Source: Chloroflexota bacterium (lineage in GTDB: Bacteria; Chloroflexota; Anaerolineae; Anaerolineales; Villigracilaceae). Taken from it: a stretch of DNA of 7,208 nt. The stretch lies in contig JAJYOO010000115.1 in NCBI GenBank assembly GCA_021796155.1, positions 1 through 7,208 of the forward strand. The letters are read 5' to 3'. The translations under genes were made by a program, and so were the position numbers. Under the pieces are notes generated by a model that searched no databases, was not told the DNA's origin, and was given only the letters and a program-made list of their open reading frames with translations. Shown piece after piece: positions 1 through 7,126 of this stretch; position 1 is the first letter of the stretch, and each line of letters starts with the position of its first letter.

Positions 1-593
1 TCGTTCTCGATCACCTGTGAAGCCGTGTTGCTCATCGCGGATGAACCAACTGCCTGCTGGAGTGCGACGACCGAACCCGCGTGACATAGACGCGTGCAAT
101 GATCCACGTTGTTGGTGCGGAACAAGGCACGGAAGATTTTCTGCAAAAGGTAATTATCTTCATTCGTGGCTTTCGCGCAGCAATAAACGGACATCGCATC
201 CGAGCCATCGCGTTGATAGATTCGAATCAGGTTATCCACCACGACGCCAAGCGCGGTATCCCAATCGGTTTCAATCCAATCCCATAAATTTGAGATTCGA
301 GAATCGGGAATCGGCTTGCCGTCTTTACTGATAGCAAAGACTTGTTCCCTTCCTTCGGGCTTTGGTTTTCCTTCGAGCAAATATCGTCGGACTAGCGGCG
401 TTGTCACGCGCTTCGGATGGTAGATAAAGTCGTATCCAAAGCGGCCTTTGACACATAAGTTGCCGTGATTGACCGGAGAGTCAAACGGTGAGGTGACTCT
501 GTAAATGAAATCGTTCTTGACGTGTAACTGTAAATTGCATCCCACGCCACAATACGGGCAGGTGGTAGTAACGATACGGTCAGGTTGAATCAT
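1..593 (-). CDS. fdhA: Formate dehydrogenase catalytic (alpha) subunit, Mo/W-bis-MGD, Cys-type; N-terminal part, cut by the window edge
   Basis: This is an open frame of 197 codons starting at 593 and running off the left edge, so the rest of the catalytic subunit (family members are usually well over 600 aa) is missing. It opens with the 4Fe-4S binding pattern of molybdopterin oxidoreductases: Cys12-x2-Cys15-x3-Cys19-x27-Cys47, followed by the conserved Lys49 (NLCVKGRFG). Residues 161-175 (TNNVDHCTRLCHAGS) match the formate dehydrogenase active-site segment. The metal ligand position is Cys170 (TGT, 84-86) where E. coli FdhF has selenocysteine, and it is followed by the conserved His171. Expected reaction: formate to CO2 plus two electrons, reversible in some relatives. 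The start is firm because an in-frame TGA lies two codons upstream (TGA AGC CCT ATG). The ribosome binding site is weak (GTGAAG). The segment between the cluster domain and the D-W-D-x-A motif (residues ~72-110) looks longer than usual. The gene ends the five-gene operon as far as it can be seen, 13 bases after the small membrane protein. Confidence 0.93.
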   Translation of the reverse strand, partial: MIQPDRIVTTTCPYCGVGCNLQLHVKNDFIYRVTSPFDSPVNHGNLCVKGRFGYDFIYHPKRVTTPLVRRYLLEGKPKPEGREQVFAISKDGKPIPDSRISNLWDWIETDWDTALGVVVDNLIRIYQRDGSDAMSVYCCAKATNEDNYLLQKIFRALFRTNNVDHCTRLCHAGSVVALQQAVGSSAMSNTASQVIEN

Positions 594-606
594 AGGGCTT
601 CACTTT

Positions 607-966
607 CTAATTCTTATCTATAGCCTTCAAAAATGATTTCCTATAGAAACGATCTTCCAGAACAATAATACACAACAACGCTAACGCAATCGGTAACCAA
701 AGTAAATCAGGAAGAAACAAATAAATGGACAGGGCAAGTACAGGCAAAATTGCCAATAACAGCCAAAGGAGCTTTTTCTCGTAGGATATTAATCTCGAAT
801 CCATATAGATAAACTTTTGCCGTCTTTCCTCCGAGGAACGCAATATGTTTTCTGTCAACTTCCTCTTTGACATATGCTTGGCAACATCCATAATAACAAT
901 GATTACAAAGAACCCAATCATCAGATAAAACAGGATTGAAAAGAATACCGCGAAGAAATAATCCAT
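607..966 (-). CDS. Small membrane protein of unknown function, three predicted helices
   Basis: I do not recognise a family for this 119-aa protein. It shows a hydrophobic helix at about residues 3-26, a strongly basic and polar segment at 27-65 (rich in Lys and Arg, SEERRQK in the middle), and a helical hairpin at about 66-84 and 88-103 joined by a short LPDLLWLP turn, then a basic tail. By the positive-inside rule the 27-65 loop and the C terminus should face the cytoplasm. By hand count its 360 bases are about 36% GC (130 G/C), clearly lower than the flanking enzyme genes (about 56% in a sample at 1381-1500). The gap to the decarboxylase upstream is 23 bases and to the formate dehydrogenase downstream 13 bases, so it appears co-transcribed. 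No good Shine-Dalgarno sequence precedes the ATG. No cysteine, histidine or heme motif links it to electron transfer. Base composition and position suggest a late insertion into the operon, which is inference. Confidence 0.72.
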   Translation of the reverse strand: MDYFFAVFFSILFYLMIGFFVIIVIMDVAKHMSKRKLTENILRSSEERRQKFIYMDSRLISYEKKLLWLLLAILPVLALSIYLFLPDLLWLPIALALLCIIVLEDRFYRKSFLKAIDKN

Positions 967-989
967 ACAGATTAACTTCTGTTTACTTT

Positions 990-2450
990 CTAACCTAATA
1001 TTGAAAGTTCTTTGCCAAGACGAACCACTTCGCGCACCAACAAATCGAAATCCTCACGGTGCGTGCGGTGGTTTGTATGAGCGACACGAATTGCAAATTT
1101 GCCGTTGAGTGTTGTATAAGTCGGCACGGCGATCCCTTGCTCATGCAATTCCATCATGATTTTCTCGTTGAGATGGTTTAACTTTTCTTCATGAAGACCA
1201 GTAGCTTTAAACCGAAAACATACAATGTTCAACGAAGTCGGCGCGAGCAATTCAAGGTCAGGCGAGGCTTGAATCAATTGCGTCAGATATTTGCATTGTT
1301 CTACGTTCTGCTTGATCACGCGTCCATATTTTTCAATGCCATGCTCTTTGATGGATAGCCAAACTTTCAACGCGCGGAAACCGCGCGACAATTGCAGTCC
1401 ATATTCATTGAACCAATGTGAGCCGCCTGCCGCGCCGCGTTCAAAGTGCGCCAGATATTCCGGCGTCAATGTAAATGCGAGCCGATGGGCTTCTTTATCG
1501 CGCACCAGGATACATCCGGCCTCGAACGGCATGTACATCCATTTATGCAGGTCAAATGCAAGCGAGTCCGCACGTTCGATGCCACTCACATGCGGACGCA
1601 ACTCAGGCGAGACGGCCGCCAACGCGCCGAAGGCACCGTCCACATGAAACCACATTTTCTCGCGTTGAGCGATGTCGGCCAATGTATTCAATGGATCGAT
1701 TGCGCCGGTGTTGACTGTCCCAGCATTGCCAATAACACAAAACGGCTGAAAGCCAGCAGCTTTGTCGGCCGCGATGGATTTTTCCAGCGCCGCCAGATCG
1801 ATTTGAAACCGGTCATTCACTGGGATCATTCGCAACGCATCACGACCCAAGCCAAGCAAGTCCACCGCTTTCTCGATGGAACTATGCATTTCAACCGAGC
1901 CGTATAAAACCAGTCGCTTTGGAGCCGCGGGCAAGCCCTGACGTCGAATATCAAAACCAGCCATGGTGTTGCGCGCCACCGTCAAGCCGACAAAGTTCGC
2001 CATCGATCCACCACTGACCAGTAAGCCGCTTGCGCTCATTGGAAAACCCAGCATCTCTTTACACCAATCAAGCACTTGCAGCTCAACTTCGTTCGCGACA
2101 TGATTACCGCCACCCAAATTCGGATTCATCGTCGCGGCCAGCATTTCAGCCAGCACACCAAATGGCGTTCCATTGCCCATCACCCATCCCCAAAAGCGTG
2201 GATGAATGTTGCCAAGCGGATAGGGCAAAACATCCTGAACAAAATCGTGATAAGCATCTTCGGGAGATTGTGGTCCTTTAGGTAAAGGCTTCTTCAAATT
2301 TTGTTTAACGCGATCAGGGACTGGTTGCCACACTGGTCGTTCGCGGACGGTCTGAAGATAAGTCAGCATGTCATCCACCATGCGATGTCCCAACGCGCGC
2401 ATGGCTTCCCAATCTTGTGGATCAAGCGATTCTTCTCTGGGCTGATCCAT
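990..2450 (-). CDS. PLP-dependent group II amino-acid decarboxylase (aromatic-L-amino-acid/glutamate decarboxylase family)
   Basis: This 486-aa protein has the length and full motif set of the group II decarboxylases. The PLP-binding lysine is Lys303 in FDLHKWMYMP, corresponding to NPHKW of aromatic amino-acid decarboxylase. Asp271 in HVDGAFGA contacts the PLP nitrogen, and His189 in VEMHSSIEKA is the ring-stacking histidine. The phosphate-binding SGGSMAN (146-152) and GNAGTVNTGAIDPL (241-254) are present. A Tyr (Tyr350) lies at or near the position of the catalytic-loop tyrosine. The C-terminal RVAHTNHRTHREDFD (455-469) fits the family end. Family enzymes release CO2 from an L-amino acid and make an amine; a few close relatives instead make aldehydes. 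The substrate cannot be read from sequence; aromatic amino acids, glutamate or sulfinoalanine-like substrates are all possible. The start follows an in-frame TAA (TAA AAG ATG) with a GAAGGAAA ribosome site inside the previous gene, so it is tightly linked to the Fe-S subunit gene. Its place between formate dehydrogenase subunit genes is unusual. Confidence 0.93.
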   Translation of the reverse strand: MDQPREESLDPQDWEAMRALGHRMVDDMLTYLQTVRERPVWQPVPDRVKQNLKKPLPKGPQSPEDAYHDFVQDVLPYPLGNIHPRFWGWVMGNGTPFGVLAEMLAATMNPNLGGGNHVANEVELQVLDWCKEMLGFPMSASGLLVSGGSMANFVGLTVARNTMAGFDIRRQGLPAAPKRLVLYGSVEMHSSIEKAVDLLGLGRDALRMIPVNDRFQIDLAALEKSIAADKAAGFQPFCVIGNAGTVNTGAIDPLNTLADIAQREKMWFHVDGAFGALAAVSPELRPHVSGIERADSLAFDLHKWMYMPFEAGCILVRDKEAHRLAFTLTPEYLAHFERGAAGGSHWFNEYGLQLSRGFRALKVWLSIKEHGIEKYGRVIKQNVEQCKYLTQLIQASPDLELLAPTSLNIVCFRFKATGLHEEKLNHLNEKIMMELHEQGIAVPTYTTLNGKFAIRVAHTNHRTHREDFDLLVREVVRLGKELSILG

Positions 2451-2453
2451 CTT

Positions 2454-3146
2454 TTATTTCCTTCTCTTTCTGCCAGTATTCATCACGCTGATTTCATCCG
2501 GGCTTACACCATTTTCCAATAAATATTCGCGCTTGGGTTTGAGCGCGCCTGTTGGACAAACTGCAACGCATTGACCGCACAAAACACAAGTCGTTTCGGG
2601 AATGGATTTATCAAAGAACGTGCCGATCTGTGTTTCATAACCGCGTCCCTCGAAGTTGATCGCAAACGTATATTGCGCGTCGCTGGCACAGACCTGCACG
2701 CAGCGCCAGCACAACAAACACTTTGAATAATCGCGCACGTACATCGGGTTATCGTCTTTGACTTCAACCTCGCGGCGCTCCGCATCGGGAAATCGTTTTG
2801 CGCTCGCGCTGTATTCGTCCATCATCGTCAGGATGGCAGGAGAGTCGGACAAATCCATCGTGGACGCGAGCATCTCAAGGATGGTTTTGCGCGCACGCAT
2901 CACGCGTTCGCTTCGCGTCTGGACTTTCATATCGGGCGCGGCTTTGACAATGCATGCCGGCTGAAGCAATCTCTGCCCCTCGACTTCCACGACGCAGATT
3001 CTGCACAACGCGTTCGACGTGGTCGCCTCGTGGAAACAGATGGTCGGAATATCAATATCGATCTGCTGCGCGGCCTTCAATAAAGTTGTACCCGCTTCAA
3101 CAGTGACTTGTTGTCCATCAATTGTCAGGGTTATATTCTCAGTCAT
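2454..3146 (-). CDS. Fe-S electron-transfer subunit: 2Fe-2S plus two 4Fe-4S clusters (HoxU / NuoG N-terminus-like)
   Basis: This 230-aa soluble protein would wire the NADH/FMN subunit to the formate dehydrogenase catalytic subunit. Residues 1-75 form a plant-type 2Fe-2S ferredoxin domain with Cys37-x10-Cys48-x2-Cys51-x13-Cys65. Residues 135-205 hold two 4Fe-4S motifs: Cys143-x2-Cys146-x2-Cys149-x3-Cys153 and Cys187-x2-Cys190-x2-Cys193-x3-Cys197-Pro. Between them, where NuoG and HoxU carry the His-Cys3 motif for a further 4Fe-4S cluster (H-x3-C-x2-C-x5-C), this protein has [17 protein letters not shown] and no Cys or His at all from residue 66 to 142. The C terminus is basic (GRKRRK). The start is fixed by an upstream in-frame TGA and a TGAGG ribosome site. 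It begins 14 bases after the NuoEF stop and ends 3 bases before the decarboxylase. Length and domain order fit the small Fe-S subunit of NAD-linked formate dehydrogenases or hydrogenases; the neighbouring catalytic gene favours formate dehydrogenase. Confidence 0.9.
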   Translation of the reverse strand: MTENITLTIDGQQVTVEAGTTLLKAAQQIDIDIPTICFHEATTSNALCRICVVEVEGQRLLQPACIVKAAPDMKVQTRSERVMRARKTILEMLASTMDLSDSPAILTMMDEYSASAKRFPDAERREVEVKDDNPMYVRDYSKCLLCWRCVQVCASDAQYTFAINFEGRGYETQIGTFFDKSIPETTCVLCGQCVAVCPTGALKPKREYLLENGVSPDEISVMNTGRKRRK

Positions 3147-3160
3147 AATGCCTCAGCACT

Positions 3161-5041
3161 CTAACGTTTCTTCGCAGACTTACGCGTAATAGTTTTCTTG
3201 GGCTTGCCTTTAACACCTTTCGACTTCGAACTTTTCGCCTTTGCCTTAACTGTTTTCTTCTTTGCACTTTTCGTTTTGGCTTTTGCCTTCACGGTCTTTG
3301 CTTTCGCAACAATCTTCTTTCCTCTTTCGACTTTCTTCTTTGCACTCACAACTTTCAAACTTTTCAACTTGCGAACTTCAAACATCTCCGGCCACAACTT
3401 GACCGCAGACAACACTGCGCTCGCGGCTGTCTGGCCGAGGCCACACAAACTCGCATCCGTCATCGTCCAGCCAACATCCTGTAAACGTTGAAGATCGCCT
3501 TCCAACATTTTGCCAGCCGCGATGCGATTCAGAGTTTCTGCCTGACGTTGTGTGCCCATCTGACACGGATAACATTTGCCGCACGATTCATGCGCAAAGA
3601 AATGACCCAAACGTCTGAGAACATCGCGCATGTCGCGTGTCTCATCAAAGACCATCACAACACCTGAACCAAGCGGAAGCCCGGCCGCGCGCAAATCTTC
3701 AAAGGTCAACTTCACATCCAAATGCGCTGATGTTGCAAACGCGCCCGCCGCGCCGCCGAAAAGAACGGCTTGCATTTTTTTCTTGCCAGCAACGCCGCCT
3801 GCCATTTCAAGCAATTCACGTAATGTTGCACCGAACGCGACTTCATAGAGTCCCGGTTTGGCAACATCACCCGAGACACAAAACAATTTCGGTCCGGGTG
3901 ATTTCTCCGTTCCGATCTGACGATAAACAGCCGAGCCATCGGAAATGATCAACGGCACATTGCAAAGCGTTTCAACGTTGTTGATGACGGTCGGCTTGCC
4001 GAACACGCCGAACGTCGTCGGGAAAGGCGGCTTCACACGTGGGAAGCCGCGCTTCCCTTCGATAGATTCAAACAGGGCAGTCTCCTCGCCGCAAATGTAG
4101 GCGCCCGCGCCGAGTCGAATTTCGATGTCGAAATCTTCGTTCAGATAGCCCGCGCTTCTCGCTTCGCGCAAAGCATTTTCAAGCACCGGCACAATATACG
4201 GATATTCACCACGCAGATAGATATAGCCTTTGTGAGAGCCGATGGCATAACCCGCAATTGCTATGCCTTCGATCACACGATGCGGATCGTCAAGCAACAG
4301 GATTCGATCTTTGAATGTGCCCGGCTCTGATTCGTCCGCGTTACAAATGACATATTTGGGCGAGCCATTCGCTTTGGATGTGCCTTCCCATTTAATTCCC
4401 GTTGGGAAAGCCGCGCCGCCGCGTCCAACCAGACCGGAGGTTTTGATCTCGTTGATGACGTCTTCGCGTTTCATCCCGAGCGCTTTTTTCAATGCGGCGT
4501 ATTCGCCATATTCGGCGAGCGATGTTGTACCGTTGCCACAATTGGAAGTTAGCAAACGCAATGAACCGCCTACAATAGACCCTGGACGACCAAGATCGTA
4601 AGAGTCAGTCTTGAGATTGATATTTGTCTCGGCTTGATCGTCCACGAGCGCGGCGGGAGCTTGCTCACAAAGCCCGAGGCACGGACTCGCCTCGATGGTC
4701 AAAGTCCCGTCATGGGTCGTCTGACCCGGTTCAAGTCCGTGGTGAGAACACAGATGATGTAGAACGTCGTCCCCATTTTTCAACGCGCAAGCCTGGTCAG
4801 TGCAGACTCGAATGATCCGCTTGCCAACTGGCTCGTTATAAAATAACGTATAAAACTCAATCACGCCATGAACGTCAGCCAGAGGAACATGTAACGATTT
4901 CGCGACTTCCGCCGCGACCGGTTCAGACAACCAGCTATAAATTTTTTGAGCCGCGTGCAAGGCTGGCAAAAGCCCCGAGCGGCCCAAGGGAATGTATTGT
5001 TCAATTGCAGAATGAAGAGTGGCTAATTCAGAATCAGACAT
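3161..5041 (-). CDS. nuoF: NuoE-NuoF fusion: NADH/FMN diaphorase subunit of formate dehydrogenase, with Lys-rich C-terminal tail
   Basis: This is a 626-aa soluble flavoprotein from the chosen start. Residues 1-~165 are a NuoE (24 kDa) domain with 2Fe-2S ligands Cys80-x4-Cys85-x35-Cys121-x3-Cys125. Residues ~180-553 are a NuoF (51 kDa) domain: the glycine-rich [17 protein letters not shown] (203-219), [14 protein letters not shown] (233-246), [20 protein letters not shown] (311-330) and the 4Fe-4S site Cys487-x2-Cys490-x2-Cys493-x39-Cys533. It should exchange hydride with NAD(H) on FMN and pass electrons to the Fe-S subunit encoded next. The frame is open to a Met at 5113 (650 aa), but I chose the Met at 5041. 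It has GGAGAG just upstream, begins a normal NuoE N terminus ([20 protein letters not shown]), and the longer start would lie upstream of the predicted -10 box. Residues ~555-626 are a highly basic low-complexity tail not expected in NuoF. HoxF-type hydrogenase subunits share the fusion, but the formate dehydrogenase gene downstream sets the assignment. Confidence 0.93.
   Translation of the reverse strand: MSDSELATLHSAIEQYIPLGRSGLLPALHAAQKIYSWLSEPVAAEVAKSLHVPLADVHGVIEFYTLFYNEPVGKRIIRVCTDQACALKNGDDVLHHLCSHHGLEPGQTTHDGTLTIEASPCLGLCEQAPAALVDDQAETNINLKTDSYDLGRPGSIVGGSLRLLTSNCGNGTTSLAEYGEYAALKKALGMKREDVINEIKTSGLVGRGGAAFPTGIKWEGTSKANGSPKYVICNADESEPGTFKDRILLLDDPHRVIEGIAIAGYAIGSHKGYIYLRGEYPYIVPVLENALREARSAGYLNEDFDIEIRLGAGAYICGEETALFESIEGKRGFPRVKPPFPTTFGVFGKPTVINNVETLCNVPLIISDGSAVYRQIGTEKSPGPKLFCVSGDVAKPGLYEVAFGATLRELLEMAGGVAGKKKMQAVLFGGAAGAFATSAHLDVKLTFEDLRAAGLPLGSGVVMVFDETRDMRDVLRRLGHFFAHESCGKCYPCQMGTQRQAETLNRIAAGKMLEGDLQRLQDVGWTMTDASLCGLGQTAASAVLSAVKLWPEMFEVRKLKSLKVVSAKKKVERGKKIVAKAKTVKAKAKTKSAKKKTVKAKAKSSKSKGVKGKPKKTITRKSAKKR
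3164..3379 (-). other. Region encoding the Lys/Ala-rich, histone-H1-like C-terminal tail of the NuoEF fusion
   Basis: The last ~72 codons of the fusion gene follow the normal end of the NuoF domain (about [10 protein letters not shown]). In the last 70 residues I count 29 Lys and 4 Arg, one Glu and no Asp, a net charge near +32. The remainder is mainly Ala, Val, Ser and Thr, so the segment is probably disordered. It resembles the tails of bacterial H1-like proteins. It is in frame with the enzyme and ends at a TAG 14 bases before the next gene. Its role is unknown. Confidence 0.85.
3212..3295 (-). repeat. Two degenerate 42-base tandem repeats encoding a 14-residue Lys-rich unit
   Basis: Within the basic tail, [14 protein letters not shown] (residues 583-596) is followed directly by [14 protein letters not shown] (597-610). 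The first seven residues are identical and the rest is related. The DNA copies differ at several third positions, so the repeat is not a very recent duplication. It suggests the tail grew by unit duplication. Confidence 0.6.
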
Positions 5042-5044
5042 GCT

Positions 5045-5050
5045 CTCTCC
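5045..5050 (-). promoter_or_regulatory. Ribosome binding site that decides the NuoEF start
   Basis: The minus strand reads TTGGAGAGAGC ATG. GGAG lies five bases before the ATG at 5041. No comparable site precedes the longer in-frame Met at 5113. Confidence 0.65.
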
Positions 5051-5064
5051 AATGGCGATGGCAA

Positions 5065-5093
5065 AGTATAGGACGAAATGATTTGAGGCGCAA
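5065..5093 (-). promoter_or_regulatory. Predicted sigma70-like promoter of the formate dehydrogenase operon
   Basis: On the minus strand TTGCGC (5093-5088), a 17-base spacer and TATACT (5070-5065) make a plausible promoter with a strong -10 and a weak -35. Transcription would start near 5058, giving a leader of less than 20 bases before the ATG at 5041. The -10 and its flanks (CTATACTTTGC) are identical to the -10 region of the CBS-gene promoter at 7133-7123. A weaker second candidate, TTGCGC at 5126-5121 with AATATT at 5103-5098, also has a 17-base spacer. Confidence 0.55.
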
Positions 5094-5126
5094 GCGAAAT
5101 ATTCAGCGAACAATTTCGAGGCGCAA
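5085..5126 (-). promoter_or_regulatory. Possible operator: direct repeats TTGCGCCTC around an inverted repeat
   Basis: TTGCGCCTC occurs twice on the minus strand, at 5126-5118 and 5093-5085, 33 bases apart (about three helical turns). The downstream copy forms the -35 box. Between and overlapping them is an inverted repeat CGAAAT (5095-5100) / ATTTCG (5113-5118) with an inner TTC-AGC-GAA (5102-5110) on nearly the same centre. A regulator binding here is inference; no regulator gene is visible in the window. Confidence 0.35.
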
Positions 5127-5145
5127 AGTCCATTTGCAGGTGATT

Positions 5146-6660
5146 TTATGCAACCGTTAAATTTGCTGTTGGCAAGAATTGAGGCGGTTTACGAATCTTT
5201 GTAGCCTGCTCGAACGCGTAAGCAAGTTTGATGAGAGTCGCTTCCTGCCATGCACGCGAGAAGAATGAAATTCCAACAGGCAAACCAAAAATATATCCAG
5301 CGGGAACCGTGATGTGTGGATAACCCGCCACCGCCGCGGGCGATGTACTTTCCATGTCCCAGTTAATGGCATCACCATTCGCCAGATCAATCATCCAGGA
5401 TGGACCACCAGATGGAACAATTATCGCGTCCAGCCGATATTTTTTGACGGTCGCGTCGATGCCCTCTTTACGCGTCAAGCGATGATTCTTGGCAAGTGCC
5501 TCTCGATATTTTTTGCTTGATAGAGAATCTTTTTCCTGCGCGGCAACCATGTGTTCCTGCCCAAAGTACGGCATCACGCGCGCTTTGTTTTCGTCATTGA
5601 ACTTGATCACATCCTCAATGCTGTGAACATGCGATTTTCCATCAAGGGATGCAAGATATTTATTGAGGTCAGCCTTGAACTCAAAATGCAGTACTTCGAG
5701 TTCCGTCTTTCCAAATTTATTGAAGTTCGGCACATCCGCCGGATCAATAATCACCGCGCCTGCTTGTTTCATCACATCAATGCAGGATTCAAAAATCTTG
5801 AGGATGCGCAGGTCTGTGCCAGCCATGTTCCGCGCGACGCCGATACGCGCGCCCTTGAGTCCGTTTGGATCAAGATTCTTGGTGTAATCACGAAGCGCAC
5901 GCGTCCTGCTGGATCGTGTGGCGGGATCGCGTTCATCAACTCCGGTCAGCGCCCCAAGCAGAATCGCGGCGTCTGCGACAGTACGCACCATTGGGCCAGG
6001 TGTATCTTGGCTGTGTGCAATCGGGATGATCCCACTTCGGCTCAATAATCCAACCGTCGGCTTGATTCCGACAATGCCATTCGTCTGCGAAGGGCAAACA
6101 ATCGAACCATCTGTTTCCGTGCCGATTGCAGCCGCGCAAAAATTCGCGGCGACCGCCGCTCCCGATCCTGATGATGACCCGCACGCGGAACGATCAAGGG
6201 CATACGGATTGTGCGTCAGCCCGCCGCGGCTCGACCATCCGCTCACGGAATGTTTGCCGCGAAAGTTTGCCCATTCGCTCAAATTGGTTTTCCCTAAAAT
6301 CAGCGCACCAGCCGAACGCAGTCGCTTCACGATGAACGCGTCGCGAGGCGCGATGTTGCCTTCTAGCACGAGGGAACCCGCGGTCGTTTGCATACGATCG
6401 TGCGAGTCAATGTTATCTTTGATGAGAATCGGAATTCCATGCAACGGCCCGCGTAATTTCCCCGCTTGACGCTCTTTATCGAGATCATCTGCAATCGCGA
6501 GCGCATCCGGGTTGAGTTCAATGATCGAGTTAATGCGCGGCCCGCTCTTGTCCAGGGATTCGATGCGCTCCAGATACAACTCGGCGAGCTGACGCGCCGT
6601 CAACTCGCCGGAGTTCATCTTATCCTGTAATTCTGAAATATTCCATTCCTGCAATCTCAT
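5146..6660 (-). CDS. Amidase-signature family hydrolase (GatA / peptide-amidase-like)
   Basis: This 504-aa protein has the complete amidase-signature catalytic core. Lys81 lies in PILIKDNID. The Gly/Ser-rich stretch [14 protein letters not shown] (161-174) supplies the cis-serine, Ser162 by its 24-residue spacing, and the nucleophile Ser186 is in [16 protein letters not shown] (180-195), followed by [10 protein letters not shown]. These give the Ser-cisSer-Lys triad of the family, which hydrolyses amide bonds through an acyl-enzyme. The [10 protein letters not shown] form and the length are closer, as I recall them, to bacterial peptide amidases and stand-alone amidases than to GatA of the tRNA amidotransferase, and no gatB or gatC is nearby. 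There is no clear signal peptide, so it is probably cytoplasmic. The substrate is unknown. Its ATG shares a base with the CBS-gene stop (TGATG), with GGGAG six bases upstream, so translation is probably coupled. The gene ends with TAA at 5146, about 100 bases before the next gene. Confidence 0.93.
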   Translation of the reverse strand: MRLQEWNISELQDKMNSGELTARQLAELYLERIESLDKSGPRINSIIELNPDALAIADDLDKERQAGKLRGPLHGIPILIKDNIDSHDRMQTTAGSLVLEGNIAPRDAFIVKRLRSAGALILGKTNLSEWANFRGKHSVSGWSSRGGLTHNPYALDRSACGSSSGSGAAVAANFCAAAIGTETDGSIVCPSQTNGIVGIKPTVGLLSRSGIIPIAHSQDTPGPMVRTVADAAILLGALTGVDERDPATRSSRTRALRDYTKNLDPNGLKGARIGVARNMAGTDLRILKIFESCIDVMKQAGAVIIDPADVPNFNKFGKTELEVLHFEFKADLNKYLASLDGKSHVHSIEDVIKFNDENKARVMPYFGQEHMVAAQEKDSLSSKKYREALAKNHRLTRKEGIDATVKKYRLDAIIVPSGGPSWMIDLANGDAINWDMESTSPAAVAGYPHITVPAGYIFGLPVGISFFSRAWQEATLIKLAYAFEQATKIRKPPQFLPTANLTVA

Positions 6661-7094
6661 CAGCGACTCCCGGCAATGTAATGTTCCAGTTGAGAGATCA
6701 TGAACTTCTGATAATCCACAACTTCCTTCAAAGCATCGCGCACCGAAATGACGCCGATCAGCGTACCGTTTTCATAAACAGGCAAGTGACGGATGTTCTT
6801 GTCAATCATGACCGCCATACATTCTTCAACCGATTGGCTCGCTTCCATGTAAAGCACCTTGCTGGTCATGATCTCGCTGACTTTTGTATTCTTCGCCGCC
6901 CGGCCAATCAGATCCACCTTGCGGGCACAGTCGCGTTCGGACACGATACCAGCAATCTTGCCGCCATCCATTACCAATACCGCGCCGATGTTTTTGTCAG
7001 ACATCAGCTTCATGGCCTCGAAGACAGTCGCATCCGGGCCGAGGCTGAAAATCTCGCCGCCTTTTTTGCGGATCACATCACGAACGTTGATCAT
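6660..7094 (-). CDS. Tandem CBS-domain protein
   Basis: This 144-aa protein consists of almost nothing but a CBS pair: CBS1 at about residues 14-60, ending GIVSERDCAR, and CBS2 at about 74-122, ending GVISVRDAL. The S-x-R-D patterns at the end of each repeat are the usual ribose/phosphate contact positions for adenine nucleotides. The short C-terminal helix (SQLEHYIAGSR) is typical of small stand-alone CBS proteins. Such proteins generally act as energy or nucleotide sensors that bind AMP, ATP or related ligands; the target here is unknown. The frame is open back to a Met at 7139, but that codon lies upstream of the predicted -10. I therefore chose the Met at 7094, which has a strong AAAGGAGA ribosome site eight bases after its AGGAG core. 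The stop overlaps the amidase start, so the two are made together. Confidence 0.92.
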   Translation of the reverse strand: MINVRDVIRKKGGEIFSLGPDATVFEAMKLMSDKNIGAVLVMDGGKIAGIVSERDCARKVDLIGRAAKNTKVSEIMTSKVLYMEASQSVEECMAVMIDKNIRHLPVYENGTLIGVISVRDALKEVVDYQKFMISQLEHYIAGSR

Positions 7095-7101
7095 ATCTGC
7101 A

Positions 7102-7109
7102 TCTCCTTT
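7102..7109 (-). promoter_or_regulatory. Strong ribosome binding site for the CBS gene
   Basis: The minus strand reads AAAGGAGA, with the AGGAG core (7107-7103) eight bases before the ATG at 7094. It supports the 144-aa start over the upstream in-frame Met at 7139. Confidence 0.75.
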
Positions 7110-7126
7110 GGCTGAGGGTTTTGCAA

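Noticed and set aside
17..331. Plus-strand frames at the left edge
   Set aside because: The minus strand here encodes clear formate dehydrogenase motifs; the plus frames show none.
3198..3491. A Phe-rich plus-strand frame that looks like a membrane protein
   Set aside because: Its Phe/Ala/Leu pattern is the antisense reading of the Lys/Ala-rich tail codons of the NuoEF fusion.
5042..5113. Extended N terminus of the NuoEF fusion (24 extra residues)
   Set aside because: The extra codons span the predicted -10 box and the ribosome site, and their sequence does not resemble a NuoE N terminus.
5134..5153. Inverted repeat TTGCA/TGCAA around the amidase stop codon as a terminator
   Set aside because: The stem is only five pairs with low GC, and no T-run follows on the minus strand.
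5551..6048. A 165-codon plus-strand open frame opposite the amidase gene
   Set aside because: It lies wholly inside a gene with an intact catalytic core on the other strand, has no recognisable domain, and looks like a shadow of that gene's codon pattern.
6681..7115. A 144-codon plus-strand frame opposite the CBS gene
   Set aside because: It mirrors the CBS gene almost exactly and shows no known motif; the minus strand carries the promoter, ribosome site and CBS motifs.
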